The notes beneath the pieces are model-generated. The model did not search any database. It saw only the letters and a program-made list of their open reading frames with translations, and was not told the DNA's origin. A DNA stretch of 64,000 nucleotides from NCBI RefSeq assembly GCF_030269545.1, contig NZ_BSTN01000005.1, positions 62,001 to 126,000 of the forward strand, in the 5' to 3' direction. The position numbers and the translations under genes were made by a program. This stretch comes from Actinomadura sp. NBRC 104425 (GTDB lineage Bacteria > Actinomycetota > Actinomycetes > Streptosporangiales > Streptosporangiaceae). Positions 1 through 7,529 of the stretch are shown here, in pieces. How positions within the stretch are numbered: the first letter of the stretch is position 1; every line of letters starts with the position of its first letter.

Positions 1-401
1 GTGAGACGCGCGGTGCCGCCGCCCTCGCCGCCCTCGCCGCCCTCGTCGGCGTCCTCGGGGGACACGGCGGCCGGCCGTACGCCCATCGAGACCTCGAAGG
101 CGCCGACCAGCGCATCCTTCAGGCTCCTGGCGGGCGGTGCCTCGGGCGGCGGGTCGGCGGGGGGCGGCGTCACCACGAAGTCGGGGTCGCGGCCGCGCAG
201 GCGCACCTCGACCGAGCCGGGCGCCAGTTCGCGGGTGATCTCGTCCGCGGCCGCCGACAGCGCCTCCAGCAGGGCGAGCCGGGCGGCCGAGTCCAGCGGC
301 GCGACGAGCCGTTCGGCGAGCGCGCGGGCGTCCTCGCCACCGGCCTCGGCGGCGACGGCGAGTTCGCGGCGGAGGGTGTCGACGTACGGCGTGAGGTCCA
401 T
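1..401 (-). CDS. HicB-like/RHH-type antitoxin-family protein (5' part, runs off the window)
   Basis: The ATG lies at 399-401 on the minus strand and the frame stays open to the left edge, so only the first 133 codons are visible. The N-terminus MDLTPYVDTLRRELAVAAEA, a helical middle part ending near TRELAPGSVEVRLRG, and then a Pro/Glu/Gly-rich stretch match the actinobacterial proteins usually labelled HicB-family antitoxin, which often precede a DUF4097 gene. The DNA-binding part would lie beyond the edge. A promoter (TTGACG, 18 bp, CATAGT) places transcription at about the A of the ATG, so the mRNA is probably leaderless. An array of TGACGTCA palindromes covers that promoter, which suggests autorepression. 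The family call is from memory of similar N-termini and is moderate. The gene must be completed outside this window. Confidence 0.6.
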   Translation of the reverse strand, partial: MDLTPYVDTLRRELAVAAEAGGEDARALAERLVAPLDSAARLALLEALSAAADEITRELAPGSVEVRLRGRDPDFVVTPPPADPPPEAPPARSLKDALVGAFEVSMGVRPAAVSPEDADEGGEGGEGGGTARL

Positions 402-407
402 GACACC

Positions 408-437
408 ACTATGACGTCATGATGACGTCACCGTCAA
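408..437 (-). promoter_or_regulatory. promoter of the HicB-like gene
   Basis: Read on the minus strand there is a -35 TTGACG (437-432) and a -10 CATAGT (413-408) separated by 18 bp. Initiation would fall at about 401, the first base of the start codon. Two of the TGACGTCA palindromes overlap this promoter directly. Confidence 0.55.
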
Positions 438-485
438 CAGAGTGACGTCATCATGACGTCATTTGTGATGTCACATATGGCGTCA
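412..485. promoter_or_regulatory. array of TGACGTCA palindromic operators
   Basis: Four perfect copies of the 8-bp palindrome TGACGTCA start at 412, 423, 443 and 454. Two one-mismatch copies follow at 466 (TGATGTCA) and 478 (TGGCGTCA). Steps are 11, 20, 11, 12 and 12 bp, so most copies lie on the same face of the helix. The first two overlap the core promoter of the gene starting at 401. This is the layout expected of a cooperatively binding repressor such as a ribbon-helix-helix protein. The identity of the binder is inferred. Confidence 0.6.
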
Positions 486-501
486 GAGTGCTGTCGCGCT
501 G

Positions 502-1734
502 TCAGCCTTTGAGCCGGACGGGCAGCGTGCGGCGCCCGTTGGAGATGAACGACTCCTGCGGAGCGGGCTCTCCCGGACCGGCGGCGAGCGCCATGCCGGG
601 GAAGCGGTCGAACAGGGCGGGCAGCGCGATCGACGCCTCCAGCCGGGCCAGGGGCGCGCCCAGGCAGTAGTGGACGCCGTGGCCGAACGCCAGGTGCTCC
701 TTGACCGAACGGGTGATGTCGAACTCGTCGGCGTCCGGCCCGTTGACGTTCGGGTCGCGCCCGGCCGCGTCCAGGCAGGCGATGATCGGCTCCCCCTTGG
801 CCAGCGTGACACCGCAGTCCAGCTCGATGTCCTCGACCGCGAACCGCAGCGGGATGTTGGCGATCGGGCCCTCGGCGCGCAGCGTCTCCTCGATCACGTC
901 GTCCCAGCTCGCCCGGCCGTCCCGGACCAGCGCCAGCTGATCCGGGTGGGTGAGCAGCGCGTGCACCGCGTTGCCGAGCAGGTTGACGGTCGTCTCGTGG
1001 CCCGCGCTGATCAGCAGCAGCAGGGTGTCGACCAGCTCCTGCTCCGACAGCCGCGACTGGTCGTCGCGGGCGGCGATCAGGGCCGAGGACAGGTCGTCGC
1101 CGGGCGTCTTGCGCTTGGCGGCGACCAGGTCGCGCAGCAGCTCCTGCATCCGGGTGTAGGCGTGGTCGACCTCCTCCGGTCCGGCGGAGGTGTGGAAGAA
1201 CGAGTCGGTGCAGCGGCGCATCTCCTCGCGGGCGGCGCGGTCCTCGATGCCGAACAGCTCGCAGATGACCTGGATCGGCAGCGGGTAGGCGTAGCCCTCG
1301 CGCAGGTCGACCACCTCGCCGGGCGCCCGGGCGTCCAACTCGTCGAGCAGCCCGGCGGCGATGGCCTCGATCCGGGGCCGCATCGCGGCGGTGCGGCGCG
1401 CGGTGAACGCGCTGGAGACCAGGCGGCGCAGGCGGCGGTGGTCCTCGCCGTAGGCGGTGAGCATGTTGCGCACGACCACCCAGGCGAACAGCGGCCAGTC
1501 CGGGCCGATGCCCCCGTTGATCCAGGTCGGCCAGTGCTGGTACGGGTCCTTGGACACGAGCGGGTCGGTGAACAGCGTCCGGATCAGCTGCGGGTCGCTG
1601 ACCGCCCACGCCTCGATGCCGCCGGGGAGCTCGACCCGCGCGACCGGTCCGCGCTCGCGGATGCGGGCGGCCTCGCCGTGCAGGTCGCTGCCGGTGGGAT
1701 CGATGACAAGGGGGGCGACTGCGGAAGGCTGCAT
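502..1734 (-). CDS. cytochrome P450 monooxygenase
   Basis: A 410-residue soluble bacterial class I P450 of normal length. The I-helix oxygen-activation motif AGHETT, the K-helix EETLR (ExxR) and the heme-binding loop FGHGVHYCLGAPLAR with the axial cysteine are all intact, so it should be a functional b-type haem monooxygenase needing external ferredoxin and reductase. The ATG at 1732-1734 is chosen because an AGGAGAG ribosome site sits just upstream. An in-frame extension to 1782 has no such site and no family similarity. The overall look is CYP107/CYP105-like, typical of secondary-metabolite tailoring or xenobiotic oxidation, but no ferredoxin or biosynthetic genes adjoin it, so the substrate cannot be told. 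The gene stands alone on the minus strand. Confidence 0.93.
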   Translation of the reverse strand: MQPSAVAPLVIDPTGSDLHGEAARIRERGPVARVELPGGIEAWAVSDPQLIRTLFTDPLVSKDPYQHWPTWINGGIGPDWPLFAWVVVRNMLTAYGEDHRRLRRLVSSAFTARRTAAMRPRIEAIAAGLLDELDARAPGEVVDLREGYAYPLPIQVICELFGIEDRAAREEMRRCTDSFFHTSAGPEEVDHAYTRMQELLRDLVAAKRKTPGDDLSSALIAARDDQSRLSEQELVDTLLLLISAGHETTVNLLGNAVHALLTHPDQLALVRDGRASWDDVIEETLRAEGPIANIPLRFAVEDIELDCGVTLAKGEPIIACLDAAGRDPNVNGPDADEFDITRSVKEHLAFGHGVHYCLGAPLARLEASIALPALFDRFPGMALAAGPGEPAPQESFISNGRRTLPVRLKG

Positions 1735-1906
1735 CGTCCTCTCCTGAACGCGTGGGGGGAAGGGAGCGCGCGGCCTCGGCACCGGGCCGCTGCGGGCACC
1801 CCACGCACCCTAACCATGTCTTGATCATCTGTCAGTGTCGCCGTGCGAGTCGGCTGATCCGAAAACCTGGCTTCGGTCTGTCCGTGACATCCCCGGCGGT
1901 GACGGA

Positions 1907-2515
1907 TCACGGGCGCGGGCCGGTCTCCCGCCGCGCGAGCATCCACCGCTTGGCCCCGTGCCTGGGATCCGGCGCGTCCTTCTGATCGACAACCGTGAAA
2001 TCGCCGGGCAGCAGCGCGGCGGGCTCCCCCGGGGCCAGGCACCACTCGGCGGGCAGCCCGGACCGCACGCGCCGCGCCTCGGCCGTGAACGCCTCCCAGC
2101 CGAGCAGCCCGCCGGGCGCCACGGCCGCCGCCGCGGGACCGAACACCGCCCGGTCCCAGAACCCGGCGCACAAGACGAACGCGTACCGCCCCGGCGGCGG
2201 CCGCCACGTCCCCAGGTCGGCCTGGACGAGCGCGACCAGGCCGACCAGGCCGCGCCGCCGCGCCTCCCGGCCGAGCCGGTCGAGCGCCACCTCCGACACG
2301 TCCACCGCCGTCACCGCGCGCCCGGACGCCGCCGCCAGCAGCGCGCTGCCGGACGTGCCGCAGGCCAGGTCGAGCACCGGGCCGTCCGGGAGCGGCATCG
2401 CCAGGGCGCGCTCGGCCAGCGGATGCACCGGGAACGTCTCGGCGGCCTGCGCGTACTTGGCGTTCCAGCGCAGCCGGTCGGGGTGTTCGGCCAGCTCCGG
2501 CGGGACGTCGCGCAT
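1907..2515 (-). CDS. class I SAM-dependent methyltransferase
   Basis: A 202-residue protein with a Rossmann-type methyltransferase core. Motif I is VLDLACGTSGSALL at about residues 48-61, followed by the acidic strand end AVDVSEVALDRL, and later a VAPGGLLGWEAF post-motif. The size and simple fold fit small tellurite-resistance/UbiE-like class I enzymes (Methyltransf_11/25 type). The start ATG at 2513-2515 gives MRDVPPELAEHPDRLRWNAK, typical of this group, in which a conserved Trp-Asn-x-Lys-Tyr precedes the core. The substrate is unknown. It lies 50 bp downstream of the DUF72 gene on the same strand and could be co-transcribed with it. Confidence 0.8.
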   Translation of the reverse strand: MRDVPPELAEHPDRLRWNAKYAQAAETFPVHPLAERALAMPLPDGPVLDLACGTSGSALLAAASGRAVTAVDVSEVALDRLGREARRRGLVGLVALVQADLGTWRPPPGRYAFVLCAGFWDRAVFGPAAAAVAPGGLLGWEAFTAEARRVRSGLPAEWCLAPGEPAALLPGDFTVVDQKDAPDPRHGAKRWMLARRETGPRP

Positions 2516-2565
2516 GGTCCGCACCCTATCCCGGCGGCGCCGCACGGCACCTGCGGCGCGGCGGC

Positions 2566-3417
2566 TCAAAACAGCGTCGGCGGCTCGGCGGGCACCGGCT
2601 CGGGCAGCGGTTGCAGTCCCGGCACGACGGCCCGGACCTCCTCGTGGAAGCGCCGCGCGAGCTCCAGGGCGTCGGCGTTGTCGGGGGTATGCACGAACAC
2701 CGTCGGCGAGCGCCCCTCGCGCAGCCACCCGGCGACCGTCCCGACCCAGCGCCGCCAGCCCTCGACGGTGCGGGCGGTGTCGTCGCGGCCCAGGTACCGG
2801 ACGACCGGGCTTGCGGTGAGGGCGCGCGCCCGGTACGGCAGGCGCGGCTTCTTCACCCACGCGTCCCGTTCGGCGTCGCTGGTCGGCGGGCTCTGGAAGA
2901 ACGCGGTGGTGTCGAACGGCACCCACTCGGCGCCGACGCCGCCGAGCATGCGCTCCAGCTGCTGCTCGGACCGCGGGTCCTCGAAGAACGCGCGGTGCCG
3001 GACCTCCACGGCGCACCCGTACGAGCGGGGCAGCCCGCGCAGGAACCTCGCCAGCGCGCCGAGGTCGGACGGGCCGAACGACCCCGGCAGCTGCACCCAC
3101 AGCGCGTGCGCCCGGGGCCCCAGCGGTTCGATCGCGTGCAGGAAGGCCCGCAGCTCCTCCCCGCCGCCGCCGAGACGGCGCTCGTGCGTGATGGTCCTGG
3201 GCAGCTTGACCAGGAAGCGGAAGTCCGGGCCGGTCTGCCGTGCCCACGTCTCCACGGTGCTCCGGGAGGGCGTCGCGTAGAACGTCGTGTTGCCCTCGAC
3301 CGCGTTGCACCAGCTCGCGTACGCGCGCAGGCGCTCGGCCGGGGGGAGCGGATGGGGCAGGAAGCGCCCCTGCCATGGCGCATGAGACCACATCGCGCAT
3401 CCCACGTGAAGCCGCAT
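2566..3417 (-). CDS. DUF72 (YecE-family) protein
   Basis: A 283-residue TIM-barrel protein of the DUF72/YecE family. It opens with MRLHVGCAMWSHAPWQG, shows the family's N-F-Y region as VEGNTTFYATPS, the strand FRFLVKLPRTITHER, AVEVRHRAFF in the middle and VFVHTPDNADALELA near the end, the last two corresponding to the conserved E-R and H-N-x-x-D/A positions. The biochemical role of the family is not established. The ATG at 3415-3417 is preferred over an in-frame ATG ten codons upstream because homologues begin with the MRLHVG strand. Length is close to the family norm. It precedes the small methyltransferase gene on the same strand. Confidence 0.85.
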   Translation of the reverse strand: MRLHVGCAMWSHAPWQGRFLPHPLPPAERLRAYASWCNAVEGNTTFYATPSRSTVETWARQTGPDFRFLVKLPRTITHERRLGGGGEELRAFLHAIEPLGPRAHALWVQLPGSFGPSDLGALARFLRGLPRSYGCAVEVRHRAFFEDPRSEQQLERMLGGVGAEWVPFDTTAFFQSPPTSDAERDAWVKKPRLPYRARALTASPVVRYLGRDDTARTVEGWRRWVGTVAGWLREGRSPTVFVHTPDNADALELARRFHEEVRAVVPGLQPLPEPVPAEPPTLF

Positions 3418-3545
3418 GGCGCCAGACGCTATCGGAAGAGCCGGCATCGCAGAGCCGGACGAGGCGCCGACGCCCTAGTCTGTGATCACTTGATTCGTCA
3501 GCATTCGTCAGAATTGTCGTAGAACGTCGCACAGGAGGCCGTGCC

Positions 3546-4373
3546 ATGGCAGAGGACATCCCCGGCGCCCACGACGGCGGCTCCGCGCCGCCGGTGATCG
3601 ACACCAGCGTCCCGCACTCGGCCCGCATCTGGGACTACTGGCTGGGCGGCAAGGAGAACTACCCGGTCGACCGGGAGGCCGGGGACATGGTGAAGCAGCT
3701 GCTGCCCGACATCGCCGTCTCCGCCCGCCACGACCGGGCGTTCCTGGGCCGGTTCGTGCGGTTCGCGGCGGGGGAGGGCATCCGCCAGTTCCTCGACATC
3801 GGCACCGGCCTGCCGACCGCCGACAACACCCACGAGGTGGCGCAGCGCGCGGTGCCCGACGCCCGCGTGGTCTACGTCGACAACGACCCGCTGGTGCTGG
3901 TGCACGCGCGCGCCCTGCTCACCAACATCAGCCCCCAGGGCGTCACCGACTACATCGACGCCGACATCCGCGACACCGCCGCCCTGCTGGAGGCCGCGGC
4001 GCGGACGCTGGACTTCTCCCGGCCCATCGCGCTGCTGCTGCTCGGCATCCTCAACCACATCGTGGACGACGACGAGGCGCGCGACATCGTGCGGCGGCTG
4101 GTGGAGGTGCTGCCCTCGGGCAGCTACATGGCGATCTCGCACACCACCGACGAGGTCGACGGCGAGGCCATGCACGAGGCCACCCGCGGGGTGACCGAGA
4201 GCGGCGGCACGCCCGTGGTGGCCCGCTCGGCGGCGCAGCTGCGAACGTTCTTCGAGGACGTGGAGCTGCTGGAGCCCGGCGTGGTGTCGTGCTCCAGGTG
4301 GCGGCCCGAGGCCACCCCCTGGGGCGAGCCGCCCGAGTACGCCCACTTCTGCGGCGTCGGCCGCAAGCCGTAG
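3546..4373 (+). CDS. S-adenosyl methyltransferase of the PF04672 (DUF574) family
   Basis: A 275-residue protein with the signature of the actinobacterial Methyltransf_19 family: PHSARIWDYWLGGKENYPVDREAG near the N-terminus, then FLDIGTGLPTADNTHEVAQR as motif I, VVYVDNDPLVLVHARALL, and a central LLLLGILNHIVDDDEAR. Such proteins are abundant in Streptomyces and Actinomadura, bind SAM and mostly have unknown substrates. The ATG follows a GGAGG-type site (acaggaggccgtgcc). The gene is monocistronic, divergent from the DUF72 gene. A long GC-rich non-coding stretch containing a 34-bp perfect palindrome follows it. Confidence 0.9.
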   Translation: MAEDIPGAHDGGSAPPVIDTSVPHSARIWDYWLGGKENYPVDREAGDMVKQLLPDIAVSARHDRAFLGRFVRFAAGEGIRQFLDIGTGLPTADNTHEVAQRAVPDARVVYVDNDPLVLVHARALLTNISPQGVTDYIDADIRDTAALLEAAARTLDFSRPIALLLLGILNHIVDDDEARDIVRRLVEVLPSGSYMAISHTTDEVDGEAMHEATRGVTESGGTPVVARSAAQLRTFFEDVELLEPGVVSCSRWRPEATPWGEPPEYAHFCGVGRKP

Positions 4374-4948
4374 CGGCACGCTGCGCATCCACCCCGGACC
4401 TCGGGCCCGCAGGCGGACGGGCCTGATGTCACGGCGACACCGCCCACAGCGCCGACGTCAGGGAAAGCGATTTCTCCGCGGCGGGCCGGCGGGCGGCCGC
4501 CGCGCGCCCGGCGGAGCCGCCGCGATGATCTCGCCCGCTTTCGGCGGCGCCCGGCGGTCCGCCGGCACGGCGATCCGCGATCCGCCGCCCATGACCCGCC
4601 GCCGGGCGGCCCCGCGGGGCCGCCCGGCGGCTCCGCTTTCCACCCTGGCGGACCACCGCCGGCCGGTCCAGCCCAATGCCAGGAATGTCACAGTGGGATT
4701 GGATTACGGCAGATAAAGGGTCACAGCGGACAACGTTTGAATTCGACCGCATAACGATCTTTGTTACGACGTGCTCTGCGTGTTGCCCGGGCGGTGCCGA
4801 TGGCGGTACGACCGTGGGGCACCGTTCCGACGATATTACGAACGTGTGACCGCCAGGTGACGCGCTCGGCGGAACGGGCGTCCGGCCGGGTGCGGTCCCC
4901 GGCGGTGGGAGGGGTGTCCGCCCCAGGGGCGGTAGAAGAGGAGACGTC
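4374..4948. other. intergenic region upstream of the carbohydrate ABC operon
   Basis: 575 bp without a supportable gene. It contains a 34-bp perfect palindrome (4598-4631), a LacI/cre-like imperfect repeat GAAAGCGATTTC at 4463-4474, and from about 4675 to 4860 an AT-richer segment (for example ataacgatctttgttacg near 4751) that probably carries the promoter of the ABC operon. No clear -35/-10 pair could be assigned. Confidence 0.5.
4598..4631. terminator. 34-bp perfect GC palindrome, possible terminator
   Basis: Positions 4598-4614 are the exact reverse complement of 4615-4631 with no spacer. As RNA this gives a very stable hairpin, and as DNA a cruciform. It lies 225 bp after the PF04672 methyltransferase gene and 318 bp before the ABC operon. 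There is no T-tract, which is usual for high-GC terminators. Role as terminator is inferred. Confidence 0.4.
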
Positions 4949-6187
4949 GTGGCAGAGGTCGTCCTGGAAGGCGTGGGCAAGGTCTATTCCGACGGGACCC
5001 GCGCCGTGCGAGATCTCAACCTCTCCATCGCCGACGGCGAGTTCCTGGTGCTGGTGGGGCCGTCGGGATGCGGCAAGACCACCGCGCTGCGCATGGTGGC
5101 CGGGCTGGAGGACATCTCCGAGGGACGCGTGCTCATCGGCGACCGCGTCGTCAACCGGGTCCCCGCCCGCGACCGCGACGTGGCGATGGTGTTCCAGAGC
5201 TACGCCCTCTACCCGCACCTGTCGGTGCGCGACAACATCGGCTTCGGGCTGTCCCTGCGCAAGCTGCCCAAGGACCAGATCCGCGCCAAGGTCGAACACG
5301 CCGCGCAGATCCTCGGCCTCACCGAGTACCTGGACCGCAAGCCCCGCAACCTGTCCGGCGGCCAGCGGCAGCGGGTCGCGATGGGCCGCGCGATCGTCCG
5401 CGAGCCGCAGGCGTTCCTGATGGACGAGCCGCTGTCCAACCTGGACGCCAAGCTCCGCGTCCAGATGCGCGCCGAGATCGCCCGCATCCAGCGCGACCTC
5501 GGTGTCACCACGATCTACGTCACGCACGACCAGACCGAGGCGATGACCCTCGGCGACCGCGTGGCGGTCATGAAGAAGGGCGTGCTGCAGCAGGTCGCGC
5601 CGCCGCAGGAGCTGTACGACCGGCCCGCCAACCTGTTCGTCGCCGGTTTCATCGGCTCCCCGGCCATGAACCTGCTGCAGGCCAGGCTCGACCGCGACGG
5701 CGACGACGGCGGGCTGCGGCTGGAGGTCGGCGGGCAGACCCTGCCGGTGCCGGCCCGGGTGCTGGACGAGCGGCCCGCCCTGCGCGCCCACCTCGGCCGC
5801 GACGTCGTCGTCGGGATCCGCCCCGAGGACATGGAGGACGCCGAACTGGCCGGATCCGGCGGCGGCGAGGCCGGCGGCACCCTGCGCTCCACCGCCGACC
5901 TGGTGGAGGCGATGGGCTCGGACGTGCTGGTGCACTTCGCGGTCGAGGCCGCGCAGGTCGTCACCGAGGACACCAAGGAGCTCGCCCGCGACGCGGGCAC
6001 CGACGTGCTCGGCGCCCTGGAGGCCCCGCGCACCGACCTCGTCGCGCGGTTCAGCCCCCGCACCCGTGTCAAGGTCGGCGACCCCGTCGTCGTCCACGTC
6101 GACACGGGGCGGCTGCACTTCTTCGACATCGACACCGGCGCGGCGCTGTGGGAGGCACCGGCCGCGTCCGGCGACCAGGAAGGATGA
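4949..6187 (+). CDS. carbohydrate ABC importer ATPase (MsmK/UgpC type)
   Basis: A 412-residue ATPase of a CUT1-type sugar or oligosaccharide importer. Walker A is GPSGCGKTT (about residues 36-44), the Q-loop is VFQSYALYPHL, the signature is LSGGQRQR, Walker B is [14 protein letters not shown], and the switch His is in THDQTEAM. After about residue 235 comes the MalK-type regulatory OB-fold domain ([38 protein letters not shown]). The start is GTG at 4949, preceded by AGAGGAG at 4936-4942. It leads an operon with a lipoprotein and two permeases, with a 3-bp gap to the next gene. Such ATPases often serve several importers, and a second copy lies at 10245-11468. The sugar cannot be told from sequence. 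Confidence 0.93.
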   Translation: MAEVVLEGVGKVYSDGTRAVRDLNLSIADGEFLVLVGPSGCGKTTALRMVAGLEDISEGRVLIGDRVVNRVPARDRDVAMVFQSYALYPHLSVRDNIGFGLSLRKLPKDQIRAKVEHAAQILGLTEYLDRKPRNLSGGQRQRVAMGRAIVREPQAFLMDEPLSNLDAKLRVQMRAEIARIQRDLGVTTIYVTHDQTEAMTLGDRVAVMKKGVLQQVAPPQELYDRPANLFVAGFIGSPAMNLLQARLDRDGDDGGLRLEVGGQTLPVPARVLDERPALRAHLGRDVVVGIRPEDMEDAELAGSGGGEAGGTLRSTADLVEAMGSDVLVHFAVEAAQVVTEDTKELARDAGTDVLGALEAPRTDLVARFSPRTRVKVGDPVVVHVDTGRLHFFDIDTGAALWEAPAASGDQEG

Positions 6188-6190
6188 CAG

Positions 6191-7510
6191 ATGAGGGTCA
6201 GCAGGCGTGTGACGGGCGCCGTCCTGGCGGCGGGGCTGCTGGTCGCGGCCTCCTGCTGCGGCGGCGGTGACGACGGCGGCGAGGACACCCCCGCCGGCGG
6301 CGGCGCGCTCAAGGGCGTCAAGGTCGAGGTGGCGGCCAAGTGGACCGGCCAGGAGGAGAAGAACTTCCGCGAAGTCCTCAAGGAGTTCGAGAAGAAGACC
6401 GGCGCCACGGTCTCCTACGCCTCCACCGGTGAGAACACCGACGCCTACCTCGGGCCGCGGATCCAGGCCAAGAACCCGCCGGACGTGGCGATCCTGCCGC
6501 AGCCCGGCCTGCTCAAGCAGTACGCGGCCGACGGCGCGCTCAAGCCGCTGGCGCAGGACGTGGTCGCGCAGGTCGACCAGAACTTCTCCCCGTACTGGAA
6601 GAACCTGGCCTCCGCCGACGGCAAGACCTACGGCGTGCTGGTCAAGGCCGCCTACAAGTCGATCATGTGGTACCGGCCGCAGGTGTTCTCCGACGCGGGC
6701 GTGCAGCCCCCGCAGACCTGGGCCGACCTGGTGAAGGCCGCCGGCACGCTGCAGGACTCGGGCACCACCCCGCTGGCGCTGGCCGCCGGCCCGCAGGACT
6801 CCTGGACGCTGACCGACTGGTTCGAGAACGTCTACCTGTCGCAGGCCGGCCCGGAGATGTACGACAAGCTGGCCGAGCACAAGATCAAGTGGACCGACCC
6901 GTCCGTCGGCAAGGCGCTGCAGACCCTCGCCGAGATCTGGGGCAAGCCCGACCTGATCTCCGGCGGCGTCGCGCAGGCCACCAAGACCAAGTTCGACGAG
7001 TCGGTCACCCAGGTGTTCGGCCAGGAGAAGGCCGCCATGGTCTACGGCGGCGACTTCGCCGCGGCCAACATCGCCACCACCAAGGCCAAGGTCGGCACCG
7101 ACGCGCAGGTGTTCGCCTTCCCCAAGGCCGGCAACACCGCCCCGGCCATGCTCGGCGGCGACATCGCCGTGGCGCTCAAGGACTCCAAGGGCGCGATGGA
7201 GCTGATGAAGTTCCTGGCCTCGCCGGAGTCCGGCCGCACCTGGGCCAAGCTGGGCGGCTACCTGTCGCCCAACAAGAACGTCGCGCCCGACGCCTACTCC
7301 GACCCGGTCGCCAAGCAGCTCATCCAGCAGCTGCAGCAGGCCGGCGACGCCGCCCGCTACGACCTGTCGGACCTGACGCCCGCCGCGTTCGGCGCCACCC
7401 CCGGCGAGGGCATGTGGGAGGCGCTGCGCGCCTTCGTGCAGAAGCCGTCCGACGTCAAGGGCACGCAGGAGCGGCTGGAGTCCGCGGCCGCCAAGGCGTA
7501 CAAGGACTGA
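6191..7510 (+). CDS. ABC importer substrate-binding lipoprotein
   Basis: A 439-residue extracellular solute-binding protein of the SBP_bac_1 cluster. The N-terminus has a basic n-region, a hydrophobic core VLAAGLLVAAS and a lipobox cysteine at about residue 22, followed by a Gly/Asp-rich linker, so it should be a membrane-anchored lipoprotein outside the cell. The mature part has the usual two-lobe signs: VEVAAKWTGQEEKNFREVLK near the start, YGVLVKAAYKSIMWYRPQVF, TTPLALAAGPQDSWTLTDWF and a late MELMKFLASPESGR. Lone genes of this type bind maltose-, cellobiose- or multiple-sugar ligands, but residues seen here do not fix the ligand. It sits between the ATPase and the two permeases. Confidence 0.92.
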   Translation: MRVSRRVTGAVLAAGLLVAASCCGGGDDGGEDTPAGGGALKGVKVEVAAKWTGQEEKNFREVLKEFEKKTGATVSYASTGENTDAYLGPRIQAKNPPDVAILPQPGLLKQYAADGALKPLAQDVVAQVDQNFSPYWKNLASADGKTYGVLVKAAYKSIMWYRPQVFSDAGVQPPQTWADLVKAAGTLQDSGTTPLALAAGPQDSWTLTDWFENVYLSQAGPEMYDKLAEHKIKWTDPSVGKALQTLAEIWGKPDLISGGVAQATKTKFDESVTQVFGQEKAAMVYGGDFAAANIATTKAKVGTDAQVFAFPKAGNTAPAMLGGDIAVALKDSKGAMELMKFLASPESGRTWAKLGGYLSPNKNVAPDAYSDPVAKQLIQQLQQAGDAARYDLSDLTPAAFGATPGEGMWEALRAFVQKPSDVKGTQERLESAAAKAYKD

Positions 7511-7529
7511 GGGACTGGGACGTTCGTCG

